Shown here: piece after piece, positions 50,325 through 59,966 of the stretch
Position numbering within the stretch: position 1 is the stretch's first letter
How the letters are laid out: the number at the start of each line of letters is the position of its first letter
Source: Variovorax flavidus
GTDB taxonomy: Bacteria > Pseudomonadota > Gammaproteobacteria > Burkholderiales > Burkholderiaceae_C
Assembly: GCF_030317145.1 (NCBI RefSeq)
Contig: NZ_JASZYE010000003.1
Span: forward strand, 558,001-622,000
Length of the DNA stretch: 64,000 bases
Reading direction: 5' to 3'
Notes under the pieces: model-generated
Seen by the model: the letters and a program-made list of their open reading frames with translations, nothing else
Told to the model about the DNA's origin: nothing
Database searches by the model: none
Translations under genes and position numbers: made by a program

Positions 50325-53300
50325 CTAGGGTCTGGGCAACCACACCTCGATCGCACCGGGATCGGCGTTGATCGGGCGAGGCAGCAGCTTGACGACCCAG
50401 GGCTGCCCGGTCGGCGTCGGCGCGGTCTGGACCAGGGCCAGCGCACAAGGCCGCGATGACTCCTCGCGGATGACCACGGTCGGGGCCGGATGGCCCACGG
50501 GGGGCGCCCTGCCCTGGCGCCGCGAAGTGCTGAGCACGTCCTCGATCGGCGGCACGGACGCGCCCAGTTCGCGCCACGGCCCGCGCCACAACCGTGCCTT
50601 GTCGCGGAACGCGGTGCCGTAGGTCTGGATGTAGACGACGGCGCCTTCGCAGACATCGGGTGGGATCGGCGCCGGTGCGCCGGCCGAGCCGGCTGAACCC
50701 GTCGAGGGCGCATAGGGCGGCGGCGCGGCCGCCACGCGCGTCTCGCCGCGCCACCCCGCCACCAGGTCTCGCATCCGCACTGCAATGGCAAAGGGCTCCG
50801 GGAGGATGCCGCTGCAGTTCTGCTTCGACCCGGTCTGCCCCGTGTAGTCGCGCGCCCAATAGCGCGGCGCGCACGGCTGGGCCGGTGGAGGCTGCAGGCA
50901 GTCGATGCCGTTGCCCGGGTCGAGCAGGCGCGCACAGGCTGGCGCACGCTCCTCCGCGGCTTCATTCGTGCAGGCCTGCTTGGCGTCGTCGACGATGCGC
51001 ACCGACAGGCGGAAATTCGCCATGAAGTTGTCGCTGCCTTCACGGCACAACAAATCGCCCGTGCGCAGCAGTTCGGCCGCCAGCAGGGCCGGTGCATCAC
51101 CACCACCGGTCCCGCTGCGCAGGTGTGCCCAGCGTTCGGTGAGATCCTTGAAGGCACTGTTCTCCGAGCGCTCGGCCTCCGCGCGCTGCGCGCGCCAGCT
51201 ATCGATGCCCTGCCAGGCTGCCACGCCGAAGGTGGCGGCAGTGCCGATGCCGATCGACGCCGTGACGGCACCGGCCTTGAGCACCCGTGCCTGAAGGCGG
51301 CTCATCGAGCCTACCGCGGCTGCGGCGGCGCTGTCCTTGTCGCCGGGCTTCGCGGCATGCGCGGTGGAATCCGGTTGGCCGTCGTCCGGTACGAACAGGC
51401 CCGGCGCGCCCGCCGCGACGTGCTCCAGCATTTCTTCCTCGAGCCGATCGCCGATCTCGGCGCCAAGGCGGAAGTAGCTCTCCCATTGCGCCTCGTCGAA
51501 GAACTGGTCGGTCGTCGGCTGCTGCGGAAACAGCGGATTGGCCGCCTTGAAGTTCACGAGATCCACAGGCAGCGCGGCCGACACGTTCGGCTTGACCAGC
51601 ACGATCTGACCCGTGGCCCCGCTCGCGTAGCGCACCTGCGCCAGCGCAAGGCAGGCCTGGCTGCTGGGCGATGCAAGGTCGTTGAGCGAGCCAAAGGAGC
51701 CGAGGTGCGTCCAGTCGGCTCCCGGCCGCGGCTTCATGAAGGTGATCTCCGCGTTGAGATCGATGCGCGCACGGCGGATGAGGATCTCCAGGTCACAGAA
51801 ACGGTAGTCCGGATCGGCTCCGCAGTCGGCGATCACGATCAGGGCCGCTTCCTGCCGCAGGAGTGCGTACGCGCCGGTGTTCTCGAAATGGCCGCCGTCG
51901 CTCAGGTACCAGTTCGCCGAGCTGCTGCCCGGGAACGCGCCGAAGCATTCGAGCAGCATGAAGCGTGTCTTCATCAGCAGGGGGCTCGCATGCACGACAG
52001 CGCCGCGTTGCGCGATGCCGGCATCGGCACTGTTCCACCAATAGCCCAGCCGCAGGCCCGCGAAGACCGACAGCGCCGAGATGCCGCGCTTGGTCAGCCT
52101 GCCGAGTCCCGGCGCAAAGGCCGCGCCCGAGATCGCGGTCCACGCGCCGAGCGAGAGCGCGCCGTCGCCATGCGCCTGCGTCCATGGCGCGCCGGCTGCC
52201 TGCATCCAGCCGCATGGCCCGATGGTGAGCGGCAGGCTCTTGCGATCGCGATTGAACAGCTTGTCCTTGGTGCCGTGCGTCTGGTTGATGCAGACGTTCG
52301 CAAAGTGAACCAGCCCGCCGTGGGACTGGGGCGCGTAGTGGAGTTGCGAGATGTCGTCATGCGAGTCGACCTCACCCACCGGGACCTGCGGCGGCTCGAG
52401 GCCCGAAACTTTGTCCGTCGGGCTCGCGCCGAGGCGGCGCGCATTGGCGGCACCGAGATAACCGCGAACGATGCGCGCCTTGTAAAACATGTGCAGCGAC
52501 GAGACGTTGAGAAATGCGAAGTTCCGGCCCGTCACCAGCGCATAGGTGCCGAGGATCACGGCGATGGTGCCCAGCCATGCCCAGCCGCGCATGAAGTCCA
52601 GCCCCGCGGGCGTGAACACGGGCAGCAGCGCCACCGAATACACCACGCTCACCCACCACGCCGCCAGGCAGAAGGCCAGCACCAGACCGAGCAGGCTCGC
52701 AAGCGACATCACCAGGGTCTTGCCGATGCCAGGTATCTCCTGCCGGTGGGAGAGCAACATTGGCAGCACGCCCCGCAGCCCTGCGGCCACGACCAGCAGC
52801 ACGGCGCCGTAGGAGATGGACTGCCGCGGTGTCTCCGCGGCCAGCCACCAGGCGCTGCGATCGAGCATGCCGAGCATCACGATCAACAGCGCCGTGTTCA
52901 TCACCGACGCCAGCCAATCCGTCAGTTCGTTGCGAAGCTCGGCGGCCGATCGCACCCGGCTGCGGTACAAGACCCACAGCAGAGCGATGACCCAGCACAA
53001 CGCAAAGACCTCGAATGCCGGTGCCAGCCAGGGCGGCCCGCTGTAGCGCCGCAACAGCGGCGGACCGATCCAGCATGCGCCGAGGCCGAGCGCAACCCAC
53101 ATCGCGACCTGAAGCAGCATCGACGAGGTCGATGGCCTGTCGCGCACCGACCAGTACGCACAAGCCAGTACCACCGACGCGATGAAGGGCCCGACGAGCG
53201 TGAACCACAGGGTCGGCCACTGCGTCGCCCATTCGACCAGCAAGCGTACGCACTGCACGCTGGTGAGCGCGCTCGCGATGTTTGCGTTGTCTGGCGAAAT

Positions 53301-53804
53301 GCTGTTGAGGTCCACGGCCCTGAACACCGCGTCCCACAGCAGCAAGTTGGTTGCCGCGAGCACGATGCCGATCAGGCTGGCAGCGATCGCGAGTTCGATG
53401 TGCGTGCCGAGCAGGTTGCGCAGGTAGAGCGCCGCCGCAAAGAGCGTGTCGCGCATGCCGCCCGGAATCAGGTAGCGGCCATTTCCCCGCAGCCACCAGC
53501 CGAAGCGTGCGCGATCGACGTCGCCCAGCGCGCGTTCGATCTCGCGCACTTCATCGGCCGACTTGGCATTGGTGCAAAGCCGGCCGAGCGTGGCGCCGAT
53601 GTAGCCGCCGCCTGAAACCGTCGACATGAGGTCGAACTTGAGCAACTGCCGGTGTGCTGCCAGCGACTTGAGCAGGCCCAGGCAGAAGGTCGCGCTGCGG
53701 ATGCCGCCGCCCGACAGCGCCAGGCCCCAGGGCCGATGGCCGTCATCGGCGCCATGAAGTGCACGGCGACGCTCGGCAACCAGCTTCTGGATGGTCTCGT
53801 CCAT
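50325..53804 (-). CDS. Membrane-embedded patatin-like phospholipase
   Basis: A 1159-aa protein from the ATG at 53804; another ATG 11 codons upstream (53837) also has a GAGG site, so the start is open. The patatin fold is split. The oxyanion loop SGGGIRSATF lies at ~31-40 and the nucleophile Ser64 in STVSGGGYIG. Then come about eight hydrophobic spans (for example LAIAASLIGIVLAATNLLLW and LASLLGLVLAFCLAAWWVSVVY) before the second half resumes, with the catalytic Asp in YLSDGGHFENTGAYALL. Another span, GAVTASIGIGTAATFGVAAW, lies before the Cys-containing C-terminal ~300 residues. Predicted lipid acyl hydrolase. Divergent from the NAPE-PLD-like lipoprotein. Confidence 0.8.
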   Translation of the reverse strand: MDETIQKLVAERRRALHGADDGHRPWGLALSGGGIRSATFCLGLLKSLAAHRQLLKFDLMSTVSGGGYIGATLGRLCTNAKSADEVREIERALGDVDRARFGWWLRGNGRYLIPGGMRDTLFAAALYLRNLLGTHIELAIAASLIGIVLAATNLLLWDAVFRAVDLNSISPDNANIASALTSVQCVRLLVEWATQWPTLWFTLVGPFIASVVLACAYWSVRDRPSTSSMLLQVAMWVALGLGACWIGPPLLRRYSGPPWLAPAFEVFALCWVIALLWVLYRSRVRSAAELRNELTDWLASVMNTALLIVMLGMLDRSAWWLAAETPRQSISYGAVLLVVAAGLRGVLPMLLSHRQEIPGIGKTLVMSLASLLGLVLAFCLAAWWVSVVYSVALLPVFTPAGLDFMRGWAWLGTIAVILGTYALVTGRNFAFLNVSSLHMFYKARIVRGYLGAANARRLGASPTDKVSGLEPPQVPVGEVDSHDDISQLHYAPQSHGGLVHFANVCINQTHGTKDKLFNRDRKSLPLTIGPCGWMQAAGAPWTQAHGDGALSLGAWTAISGAAFAPGLGRLTKRGISALSVFAGLRLGYWWNSADAGIAQRGAVVHASPLLMKTRFMLLECFGAFPGSSSANWYLSDGGHFENTGAYALLRQEAALIVIADCGADPDYRFCDLEILIRRARIDLNAEITFMKPRPGADWTHLGSFGSLNDLASPSSQACLALAQVRYASGATGQIVLVKPNVSAALPVDLVNFKAANPLFPQQPTTDQFFDEAQWESYFRLGAEIGDRLEEEMLEHVAAGAPGLFVPDDGQPDSTAHAAKPGDKDSAAAAAVGSMSRLQARVLKAGAVTASIGIGTAATFGVAAWQGIDSWRAQRAEAERSENSAFKDLTERWAHLRSGTGGGDAPALLAAELLRTGDLLCREGSDNFMANFRLSVRIVDDAKQACTNEAAEERAPACARLLDPGNGIDCLQPPPAQPCAPRYWARDYTGQTGSKQNCSGILPEPFAIAVRMRDLVAGWRGETRVAAAPPPYAPSTGSAGSAGAPAPIPPDVCEGAVVYIQTYGTAFRDKARLWRGPWRELGASVPPIEDVLSTSRRQGRAPPVGHPAPTVVIREESSRPCALALVQTAPTPTGQPWVVKLLPRPINADPGAIEVWLPRP

Positions 53805-53944
53805 GCGGGTCCTCGTCGTTCGGCCCCAATATTTCATGCTTGCCTCGACGCATCAATGGAGCGAACGGTCTATGCCGGACCGCAGTGCCACATTGGTTAA
53901 GCTCGCCCGGGATCGATTCGACACCGCCTTCGGGAGCCACCCTC

Positions 53945-55084
53945 ATGACAACAAGCGCCGCGCCCGCACCACCGGCATCCACGTCGCGGCCTCCACGGCC
54001 AGGGCTGCGCGAGTGGTGCGGCGGCATCGTGGTGGCGGCGTGCGCCCTGCTCGCCAGTTGCGCCAGCCACGGCGCCTGCGAGACGCCCTACGCCGCCTCG
54101 CCACAGTTCCGGGACTGCGGGTTTCGCAATCCACCCAACCCCGATGCCCTCCCCTCGGCGAGCCAGTGGAAGATCTGGTCGCGATTCCTCGCCGGCACCA
54201 AGACCGATACGGTGCCGACCGACCCGATCCCGGTGCACCCGCTCACCCCTGCGCAACTGGATGCGCTGGACCCGCAGGCCAATCACGTGATCCGCCTGGG
54301 GCACTCGTCCCACCTGCTCAAGCTGCGCGGCAAGTTCTGGTTGATCGACCCGGTCTTCAGCGAACGCGCGTCGCCTTTCCAGTGGATCGGTCCGAAGCGC
54401 TTCCACAAGCCGCCGCTCACGCTCGAGCAATTGCCGCCGATCGAGGGGCTGATCCTCTCGCACGACCACTACGACCATCTCGACATCGCGACCATCGAAT
54501 ACCTCGCGAAGCGCGTGAACCGCTACTTCGTGCCGCTGGGCGTGGGCGCTCGGCTGGTGGAACTGGGCGTGCCGGCCGATCGCATTGCCGAGTTCGACTG
54601 GTGGCAGGCCGGGCAGCATGACGGCGTGCAACTCACGGCCACGCCGGCCCAGCATTTCTCGGGACGCACGCTGAACGACCGCGACAGCACGCTGTGGGCG
54701 TCGTGGGTCATCCAGAGCGGCAGCCAGCGCATCTTCTACAGCGGGGATTCCGGCTACTTCAAGGGCTTCAGCCAGATCGGCGAGCGATTCGGCGGCTTCG
54801 ACCTCGCCATGATGGAAAACGGTGCCTACGATGCCTACTGGCCCGCGGTGCACATGACGCCCGAGCAAAGCGTGCAGGCGTTCCAGGACCTGCGCGGCAA
54901 GGTGCTCTTCTCGGTGCACAACAGCACCTTCGATCTCGCCTTCCACACCTGGCACGATCCGCTGGATCGCATCGCGGATCTGTCCGAGCGCCAGAAGATC
55001 GAACTTGCAACGCCGGCCATCGGCGAAGTGCTGACCGTCGGCCAGCGCCGCACCAACGTGCGCTGGTGGCAGGGCCTGAAGTAG
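53945..55084 (+). CDS. NAPE-PLD-like metallo-beta-lactamase-fold lipoprotein
   Basis: A 379-aa protein, ATG at 53945 behind GGGAG. A Pro/Ala-rich N terminus leads to a hydrophobic stretch and a lipobox LLASC, so Cys39 is probably lipidated. The metallo-beta-lactamase domain has HVIRLGHSSHLLKLRG, the family stretch LIDPVFSERASPFQWIGPKRF and the metal motif SHDHYDHLD at 172-180, with later HFSGRT, FYSGDSGYF and VHNSTFDLAFHTW. The family includes phospholipase D-type hydrolases of N-acylethanolamine lipids. With the divergent patatin this looks like envelope lipid turnover. Confidence 0.85.
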   Translation: MTTSAAPAPPASTSRPPRPGLREWCGGIVVAACALLASCASHGACETPYAASPQFRDCGFRNPPNPDALPSASQWKIWSRFLAGTKTDTVPTDPIPVHPLTPAQLDALDPQANHVIRLGHSSHLLKLRGKFWLIDPVFSERASPFQWIGPKRFHKPPLTLEQLPPIEGLILSHDHYDHLDIATIEYLAKRVNRYFVPLGVGARLVELGVPADRIAEFDWWQAGQHDGVQLTATPAQHFSGRTLNDRDSTLWASWVIQSGSQRIFYSGDSGYFKGFSQIGERFGGFDLAMMENGAYDAYWPAVHMTPEQSVQAFQDLRGKVLFSVHNSTFDLAFHTWHDPLDRIADLSERQKIELATPAIGEVLTVGQRRTNVRWWQGLK

Positions 55085-55109
55085 CCCTGCCGCTGCTCGA
55101 TCGCGTGGA

Positions 55110-55289
55110 TCAGCGCCGCCGCTGGCGCTCGCGCGCGCGCCGCACCTGCCGGCTCTGCCCGGCCTCGGCGACGGCACGGGCCTGATCGGCTTTCTTCTGC
55201 CGCCGCTTGTTGGAAAGCCAGCGACCGAGCGCAAAGCTGGCAAGGCCGCTGACCACGGCGATGAGCAGACCCAGGATTCCGATGTCCAT
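55110..55289 (-). CDS. Small single-span basic membrane protein, 59 aa
   Basis: The ATG at 55289 follows CGGGA. One span, IGILGLLIAVVSGLASFALG, is followed by ~38 residues that are almost all Arg, Lys, Gln and Ala. The charge pattern predicts a cytoplasmic basic tail. No family recognised. It lies 20 bp after the parC stop and is convergent with the MBL lipoprotein gene. Confidence 0.6.
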   Translation of the reverse strand: MDIGILGLLIAVVSGLASFALGRWLSNKRRQKKADQARAVAEAGQSRQVRRARERQRRR

Positions 55290-55309
55290 CTGAGTTCCCG
55301 TATGCCGCG

Positions 55310-57694
55310 CTACTGGACGCGCACGATGCTCGTCGGCTTGAAGCCGAGATCGGCCGCTTTGCCCTTGCGCGCACGGCTGGCGCGCGCGTTGTTCAACGTG
55401 CGGATCTCCAGCGTCTCCTCGCGCTCCTTGCCGCCGCGGCCGATGCCTTCGATCTTTACGCTGCGCGTGTAGGCGGCCGCACCGGCGAGCGTGTCCTTGG
55501 CTTCGAGGTCGATGAGCGTGAGCCCCCGTCCGCCCTTCGGCAGCGACTTGAGTTCGCTGATCTCGAACGTGAGGATGCGGCCGCCCGTCGAAGCGCAGGC
55601 CACGTGCGTCGCCGCCGGCAGCGGCTCGGCACCACCCGCGCCGCCGACCAGCGAGGGCCGGCACATCTGCTCGCCCTCGCCCACGTCGATGAAGGCCTTG
55701 CCGCCGCGCTGGCGCGAGATCATGTTCTCGACCGCCGCGATGAAGCCATAGCCGCCGGTGTTCGACAACAGCAGGTTCGCGCCCAGCGGGCCCGCGAAGT
55801 AATGCGCCACGTGCGTGCCGCTGTCCAGGTCGATCAGCGTGGTGACGGGCTGCCCGTCGCCACGACCGCCCGGCAGCGATGCCACCGGCACGCTGTAGAC
55901 GCGCACGCCCTTGTCCTTGGCGGTGCCGAAGACGAGCAGCGTATCGACTGTTCGGCATTCGAAGGCGCCATAGAGCGCGTCGCCCGACTTGAAGCTGTAT
56001 TCAGGCGGCGCGGCACCCGCCGCACGCTCGCTGGGCCATCCCTTCTGCGTGCGGACCCAGCCCTTCTGCGACACGATGACCGTGACCGGCTCGTCGACCA
56101 CGCGCACTTCGGCGACGGCGCGCTTCTCGGCCTGGATCAGCGTGCGGCGCGGATCTTCGAAGCTCTTGGCGTCGGCCTCGATTTCCTTCACCAGCAGCCG
56201 GCGCAGTGCGGCCGGGCTGCCGAGGATGTCCTCGAGCTTCTTCTGTTCTTCGCGCAGGCTCTTGAGCTCCTGCTCGATCTTGATGGCTTCCAGCCGCGCG
56301 AGTTGGCGCAGGCGGATTTCCAGGATGTCCTCGGCCTGCCGATCGCTGAGGTTGAAGCGCGCGATCAGCGCAGCCTTCGGGTCCTCGGCGGCGCGGATGA
56401 TGGCGATCACCTCGTCGATGTTCAGCAGCACCAGCTGCCGGCCTTCGAGGATGTGGATGCGGTCTTCCACCTTGCCGAGCCGATGGCGCGAACGCTTCTC
56501 GACCGTGATCTCGCGAAAGGCGATCCACTCATTGAGCATCTGCCGCAGCGACTTCTGCGTCGGCTTGCCGTCGATGCCCACCATCGTCAGGTTGATGGAC
56601 GAGGAAGTTTCCAGCGAGGTCTGCGACAACAGCGTGGTGACGAGCTCTTCCTGGCTGATGCGCGAGGTCTTGGGCTCGAACACCAGGCGCACCGCCGCGT
56701 CCTTGCTCGACTCGTCGCGCACCACGTCGAGCACGGACAGCACCGCAGCCTTCAGCTGGGTCTGCTCGGCCGTGAGTGCCTTCTTGCCGGCGCGGATCTT
56801 GGGGTTGGTGAGCTCCTCGATTTCCTCCAGCACCTTCTGCGTGCTGACACCCGGCGGCAGTTCGTTGACCACGAGTTGCCACTGGCCGCGTGCCAGGTCC
56901 TCGATCTTCCAGCGCGCACGCACCTTGAGCGAGCCGCGTCCGGTGCGGTAGGCGTCGGCGATGTCGGCGGCACTGCTGATGATCTGAGCGCCCCCCGGAT
57001 AGTCAGGGCCCGGCACGAAGGAGAACAGTTCCTCGTCGGACAGCTTGCCGTTGCTCTTGATGAGCGCCACGCAGGCGTCGGCGATCTCGCGCAGGTTGTG
57101 GCTCGGGATCTCGGTGGCCAGGCCGACCGCGATGCCGCTCGCGCCGTTGAGCAGCGCGAAAGGCAGGCGCGCGGGCAGCAGGCGCGGCTCTTCGGTCGAG
57201 CCGTCGTAGTTGGGGATGAAGTCGACCGTGCCTTCGTCGATCTCGTCGAGCAGCAGGCTCGTGATGCGGGCGAGGCGGGCTTCGGTGTAGCGCATGGCTG
57301 CTGCGCCATCGCCGTCCCGGCTGCCGAAGTTGCCCTGGCCGTCGACCAGCGGATAGCGCTGCGAGAAATCCTGCGCCATGCGCACGAGTGCGTCGTAGGC
57401 GGCCTGGTCGCTGTGCGGGTGGAAGCGGCCGAGCACGTCGCCGACCACGCGTGCGCTCTTGACGGGCTTGGCGCCCACCGTGCCGTTGGCGCCGCCGTAG
57501 CCGAGGCCCATGCGGGACATCGAATAGAGGATGCGCCGCTGCACCGGCTTCTGGCCGTCGCTGACGTCCGGCAGCGCGCGGCCCTTGACGACGCTGAGCG
57601 CGTACTCGAGGTAGGCGGTCTGCGCGTAGTCGGCCAGCGTCAGCGCGCCGTCTTCTTCAGGGCTCTGGAGATCGAGCGAAGGTTGGGAGTCCAT
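55310..57694 (-). CDS. parC: DNA topoisomerase IV subunit A
   Basis: A 794-aa type IIA topoisomerase subunit that cuts and rejoins DNA to unlink sister chromosomes. The catalytic tyrosine is Tyr136 in AAMRYTEARLARIT. The quinolone-determining region reads FHPHSDQAAYDALV: the residue matching E. coli ParC Ser80 is Gln97, and that matching Glu84 is Asp101. A coiled-coil with ILEGRQLVLLNIDEVIAIIR follows, then a C-terminal beta-pinwheel (~480-790). No strong ribosome-binding site precedes the ATG, only a T-rich run. Partner ParE is 3.7 kb upstream on the same strand. Confidence 0.93.
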   Translation of the reverse strand: MDSQPSLDLQSPEEDGALTLADYAQTAYLEYALSVVKGRALPDVSDGQKPVQRRILYSMSRMGLGYGGANGTVGAKPVKSARVVGDVLGRFHPHSDQAAYDALVRMAQDFSQRYPLVDGQGNFGSRDGDGAAAMRYTEARLARITSLLLDEIDEGTVDFIPNYDGSTEEPRLLPARLPFALLNGASGIAVGLATEIPSHNLREIADACVALIKSNGKLSDEELFSFVPGPDYPGGAQIISSAADIADAYRTGRGSLKVRARWKIEDLARGQWQLVVNELPPGVSTQKVLEEIEELTNPKIRAGKKALTAEQTQLKAAVLSVLDVVRDESSKDAAVRLVFEPKTSRISQEELVTTLLSQTSLETSSSINLTMVGIDGKPTQKSLRQMLNEWIAFREITVEKRSRHRLGKVEDRIHILEGRQLVLLNIDEVIAIIRAAEDPKAALIARFNLSDRQAEDILEIRLRQLARLEAIKIEQELKSLREEQKKLEDILGSPAALRRLLVKEIEADAKSFEDPRRTLIQAEKRAVAEVRVVDEPVTVIVSQKGWVRTQKGWPSERAAGAAPPEYSFKSGDALYGAFECRTVDTLLVFGTAKDKGVRVYSVPVASLPGGRGDGQPVTTLIDLDSGTHVAHYFAGPLGANLLLSNTGGYGFIAAVENMISRQRGGKAFIDVGEGEQMCRPSLVGGAGGAEPLPAATHVACASTGGRILTFEISELKSLPKGGRGLTLIDLEAKDTLAGAAAYTRSVKIEGIGRGGKEREETLEIRTLNNARASRARKGKAADLGFKPTSIVRVQ

Positions 57695-57746
57695 GGAAAA
57701 AAAGTGAGAGAAGAAATGAATCGCGGGTCAGCGCACCCTTGCGCGC

Positions 57747-58862
57747 TCAACCCAGTGTGAATGCCTCATGCACCGCGGACTGCACGGCGCCGCCGAGGAC
57801 GGCACCGCCGCCGGCGACGTAGATCCAGTCGCCGATCACGGCCGCGCCGACGGCATGGCGCGGCGTGGGCATCGGCGCGTGGCGTTGCCAGGTGTCGGTC
57901 GCCGGATCGTAGCTTTCCATTTGGCCGAAGACCTTGGCTTGGCGTGGCACGCCGCCCACGAGGATGCCGCCCTCGCCACCCATGGCGTAGTAGCGCCCGC
58001 GGTAGACCACCAGACCATGGCCCGAGCGCGCCGTGGGCAGCGGCGACCGCAGTTCCCAGGTGTCTCGCGCCGGCAGGTAGACGTGATGCAGATCGGTGTT
58101 GTATTCGAAGGTATTGAAGCGCCCGCCGATCACGTGGATCTGGCCGTTGTGCGACACGCAGCCTACGTGGTCACGTGCACCAGGCAATGCCTTGCGCGCG
58201 GACCAGCGGTCGGTCTTCGGGTCGTAGACCTCATGCCAGCCCACGCTGGCGCGCTCGCTCGCGGGCTCGGAGGCGCCGCCGATCAGGTGGATCGCGCCAT
58301 CCATCACCACTGCCGCGGCTGCTCCGCGCGGGCGTGGCAAGGGCGCAATCGCCACCCAACGGTCCGCGGTGATCTCGTAGGCGTAGGCGTTGGTGTCAGA
58401 CCGGCGGTTTTGCTCGACGAAACCGCCAAACGCATAGACCCGGCCGGCGTCGGCCGTGACGGCGACGTGGTTCGCGCCGCGTGGCAGTGGAGCGCCGGAG
58501 AGCCAGCGGTCGGCCGCCGGGTCGTAAATGTGGTGATAGTCGCGGTTGACCGCCCCCTCGCCGTAGCCGCCGACCACGTGCATGCGGCCGGCCGCGGCGG
58601 TCGCCCAGGCCATCTCGCTGCGCGGGATCGGCAAGGCCGCGCGCGGCACCCAACGCCCCGGCGCACCGGCCGGCGCCGGGCTCTCGGTGAAGCGCTGCGC
58701 CTCCTGCTCGGGCGTCATGTGGTGCGGCACGCCGCCCTGCAGCCGCGCGTAGGGCTCGTCGGCGGAAGGTGCCACCGGCAGCCGTGGCGATGCACCTTGC
58801 GCACGCGCGATGCCGACCACGGCGGCTGACGCAGTGGCGAGCACAAGGTTTCGACGTTGCAT
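57747..58862 (-). CDS. Kelch-repeat periplasmic protein
   Basis: A 371-aa protein from the ATG at 58862, with AAGGAA upstream; the much longer open frame runs through the transglycosylase gene. The N terminus MQRRNLVLATASAAVVGIARAQ is a secretion signal with an Arg pair. Six kelch-type blades follow, recognisable by repeated GG plus aromatic patterns (MHVVGGYGEG, VYAFGGFVEQ, IHLIGGASEP, IHVIGGRFNT, YYAMGGEGGI, IYVAGGGAVL), giving a beta-propeller. No enzyme site is evident. It sits between the lytic transglycosylase and parC. Confidence 0.8.
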   Translation of the reverse strand: MQRRNLVLATASAAVVGIARAQGASPRLPVAPSADEPYARLQGGVPHHMTPEQEAQRFTESPAPAGAPGRWVPRAALPIPRSEMAWATAAAGRMHVVGGYGEGAVNRDYHHIYDPAADRWLSGAPLPRGANHVAVTADAGRVYAFGGFVEQNRRSDTNAYAYEITADRWVAIAPLPRPRGAAAAVVMDGAIHLIGGASEPASERASVGWHEVYDPKTDRWSARKALPGARDHVGCVSHNGQIHVIGGRFNTFEYNTDLHHVYLPARDTWELRSPLPTARSGHGLVVYRGRYYAMGGEGGILVGGVPRQAKVFGQMESYDPATDTWQRHAPMPTPRHAVGAAVIGDWIYVAGGGAVLGGAVQSAVHEAFTLG

Positions 58863-58900
58863 GGCGATTTCCTTCATCGGATCGAATGGCGCGGGCGCGC

Positions 58901-59776
58901 TCAAGGCACCGCGGGCGGCGCCTCGGGAATGGGCGGCATCGCCGGCAACTCCCCGGAGGCGGGCGGCATATTGCCACGACCGATGGCCCCTCCCTGCGGA
59001 ACCGTCATTTCCATGCGGATGCGCGCCGGCCCCTTGCCCTTGCCACGGGGCAGGCCTGCCGATGGCTTGAGATAGGCGTAAAGCTGCAGCACGGTCTGCA
59101 CGTAGTTCTGCGTCTCGGGGTAATTGGGAATCTTGTTGCCGGCACGCTGCACGGCGCCCTCGCCCGCGTTGTAGGCCGCGAGCGCCAATTCGATCTGGCC
59201 CGGGAACATGGCGATCAGGTCGCGCAGGTAGCGCGATCCGGTGGCGATGTTGATGCGCGGGTCGAAAAGCTTCTTCTCGATCGTCGCGCGAGGGTCGGCC
59301 GAGATCCCGTAGCGCTGCGCCGTCGCAGGCATCAACTGCATGAGCCCGAGCGCGCCCCTGGGCGACACCGCCTGCGCATCGAAGCCCGATTCCGTCGCGA
59401 TCAGCGCCTGCAGCAGTTCGTAGTCGATGTCGTGTTTGCGCGATGCGTCGCGCAGCGCGGATTTCGCAATCTTGTAACTGGGCGAAGCTTCGAACAGCGC
59501 CAGCAAGGTCTGCGACGCTCGCGGCACCTTGCCGTCGATCGTGCCCTTGCGCGCCCGGCCCAGCGGGCTGATGCCGTTCGCGGTGTCGAAGCTCTGGCCG
59601 CCCCGAAAGAAGAGCTGGTAGCGCTCGTCGAGCTTCTCCGATGCGAAATGCGCCACGCCCTTCTGGTCGATGTAGCCATAGATGTCGGCGGCGCGGGCGG
59701 CCGACTGCCATGACAACAGCGCCAACAGCAGGGCCGGCAGCAAGCAGCCGCGAGCCAGAGCACGTGAGAAATTCAT
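58901..59776 (-). CDS. Soluble lytic transglycosylase (SLT family)
   Basis: A 291-aa periplasmic enzyme, start MNFSRALARG with a signal peptide ending AARA. Residues ~31-65 form a DUF4124-like strand region (IYGYIDQKGVAHFAS). The catalytic glutamate is Glu129 in LIATESGFD, followed by GALGLMQLMPATAQRYGI, INIATGSRYLRDLI and LAAYNAGEGAVQRAGN, the standard SLT motifs. It cleaves peptidoglycan between MurNAc and GlcNAc, forming anhydro products. A Pro-rich C terminus follows. A transglycosylase next to parC/parE is common in Comamonadaceae. Confidence 0.9.
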   Translation of the reverse strand: MNFSRALARGCLLPALLLALLSWQSAARAADIYGYIDQKGVAHFASEKLDERYQLFFRGGQSFDTANGISPLGRARKGTIDGKVPRASQTLLALFEASPSYKIAKSALRDASRKHDIDYELLQALIATESGFDAQAVSPRGALGLMQLMPATAQRYGISADPRATIEKKLFDPRINIATGSRYLRDLIAMFPGQIELALAAYNAGEGAVQRAGNKIPNYPETQNYVQTVLQLYAYLKPSAGLPRGKGKGPARIRMEMTVPQGGAIGRGNMPPASGELPAMPPIPEAPPAVP

Positions 59777-59868
59777 CGCCGGTGGAAGGTCAGCGCCCGT
59801 GGTGCGTCGGCAATCAGCCCGCACTGCGCCAGCGCGCAGGGTTCCCGCAAGAGGTCAACAGTCTGTCT

Positions 59869-59897
59869 TGAACCGTCATAAGGTGCATTGTCGTCGA
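59869..59897 (+). promoter_or_regulatory. Candidate ECF-type promoter of the sigma factor gene
   Basis: TGAACC (59869-59874), 17 bp, then CGTCGA (59892-59897) matches the general ECF layout (GAAC near -35 and CGTC near -10), and would start transcription ~60 nt before the sigma factor ATG at 59967. This would be autoregulation. The pattern is short and judged by eye. Confidence 0.35.
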
Positions 59898-59966
59898 TGT
59901 GCCCCTGCGGCGACCGCTGGGAACAGGACAGCGCCCGCGTCCATCCAATGGGCAGAGACAACCACC

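Noticed and set aside
51123..53615. 830-aa plus-strand open frame
   Set aside because: Antisense to the patatin gene, which carries recognisable active-site motifs and membrane spans.
55604..57760. 718-aa plus-strand open frame
   Set aside because: Antisense to parC, a certain gene.
59920..59942. GGAAC...GTC as a second ECF promoter
   Set aside because: The spacing is only 14 bp, too short for known ECF promoters; the TGAACC/CGTCGA pair upstream fits better.
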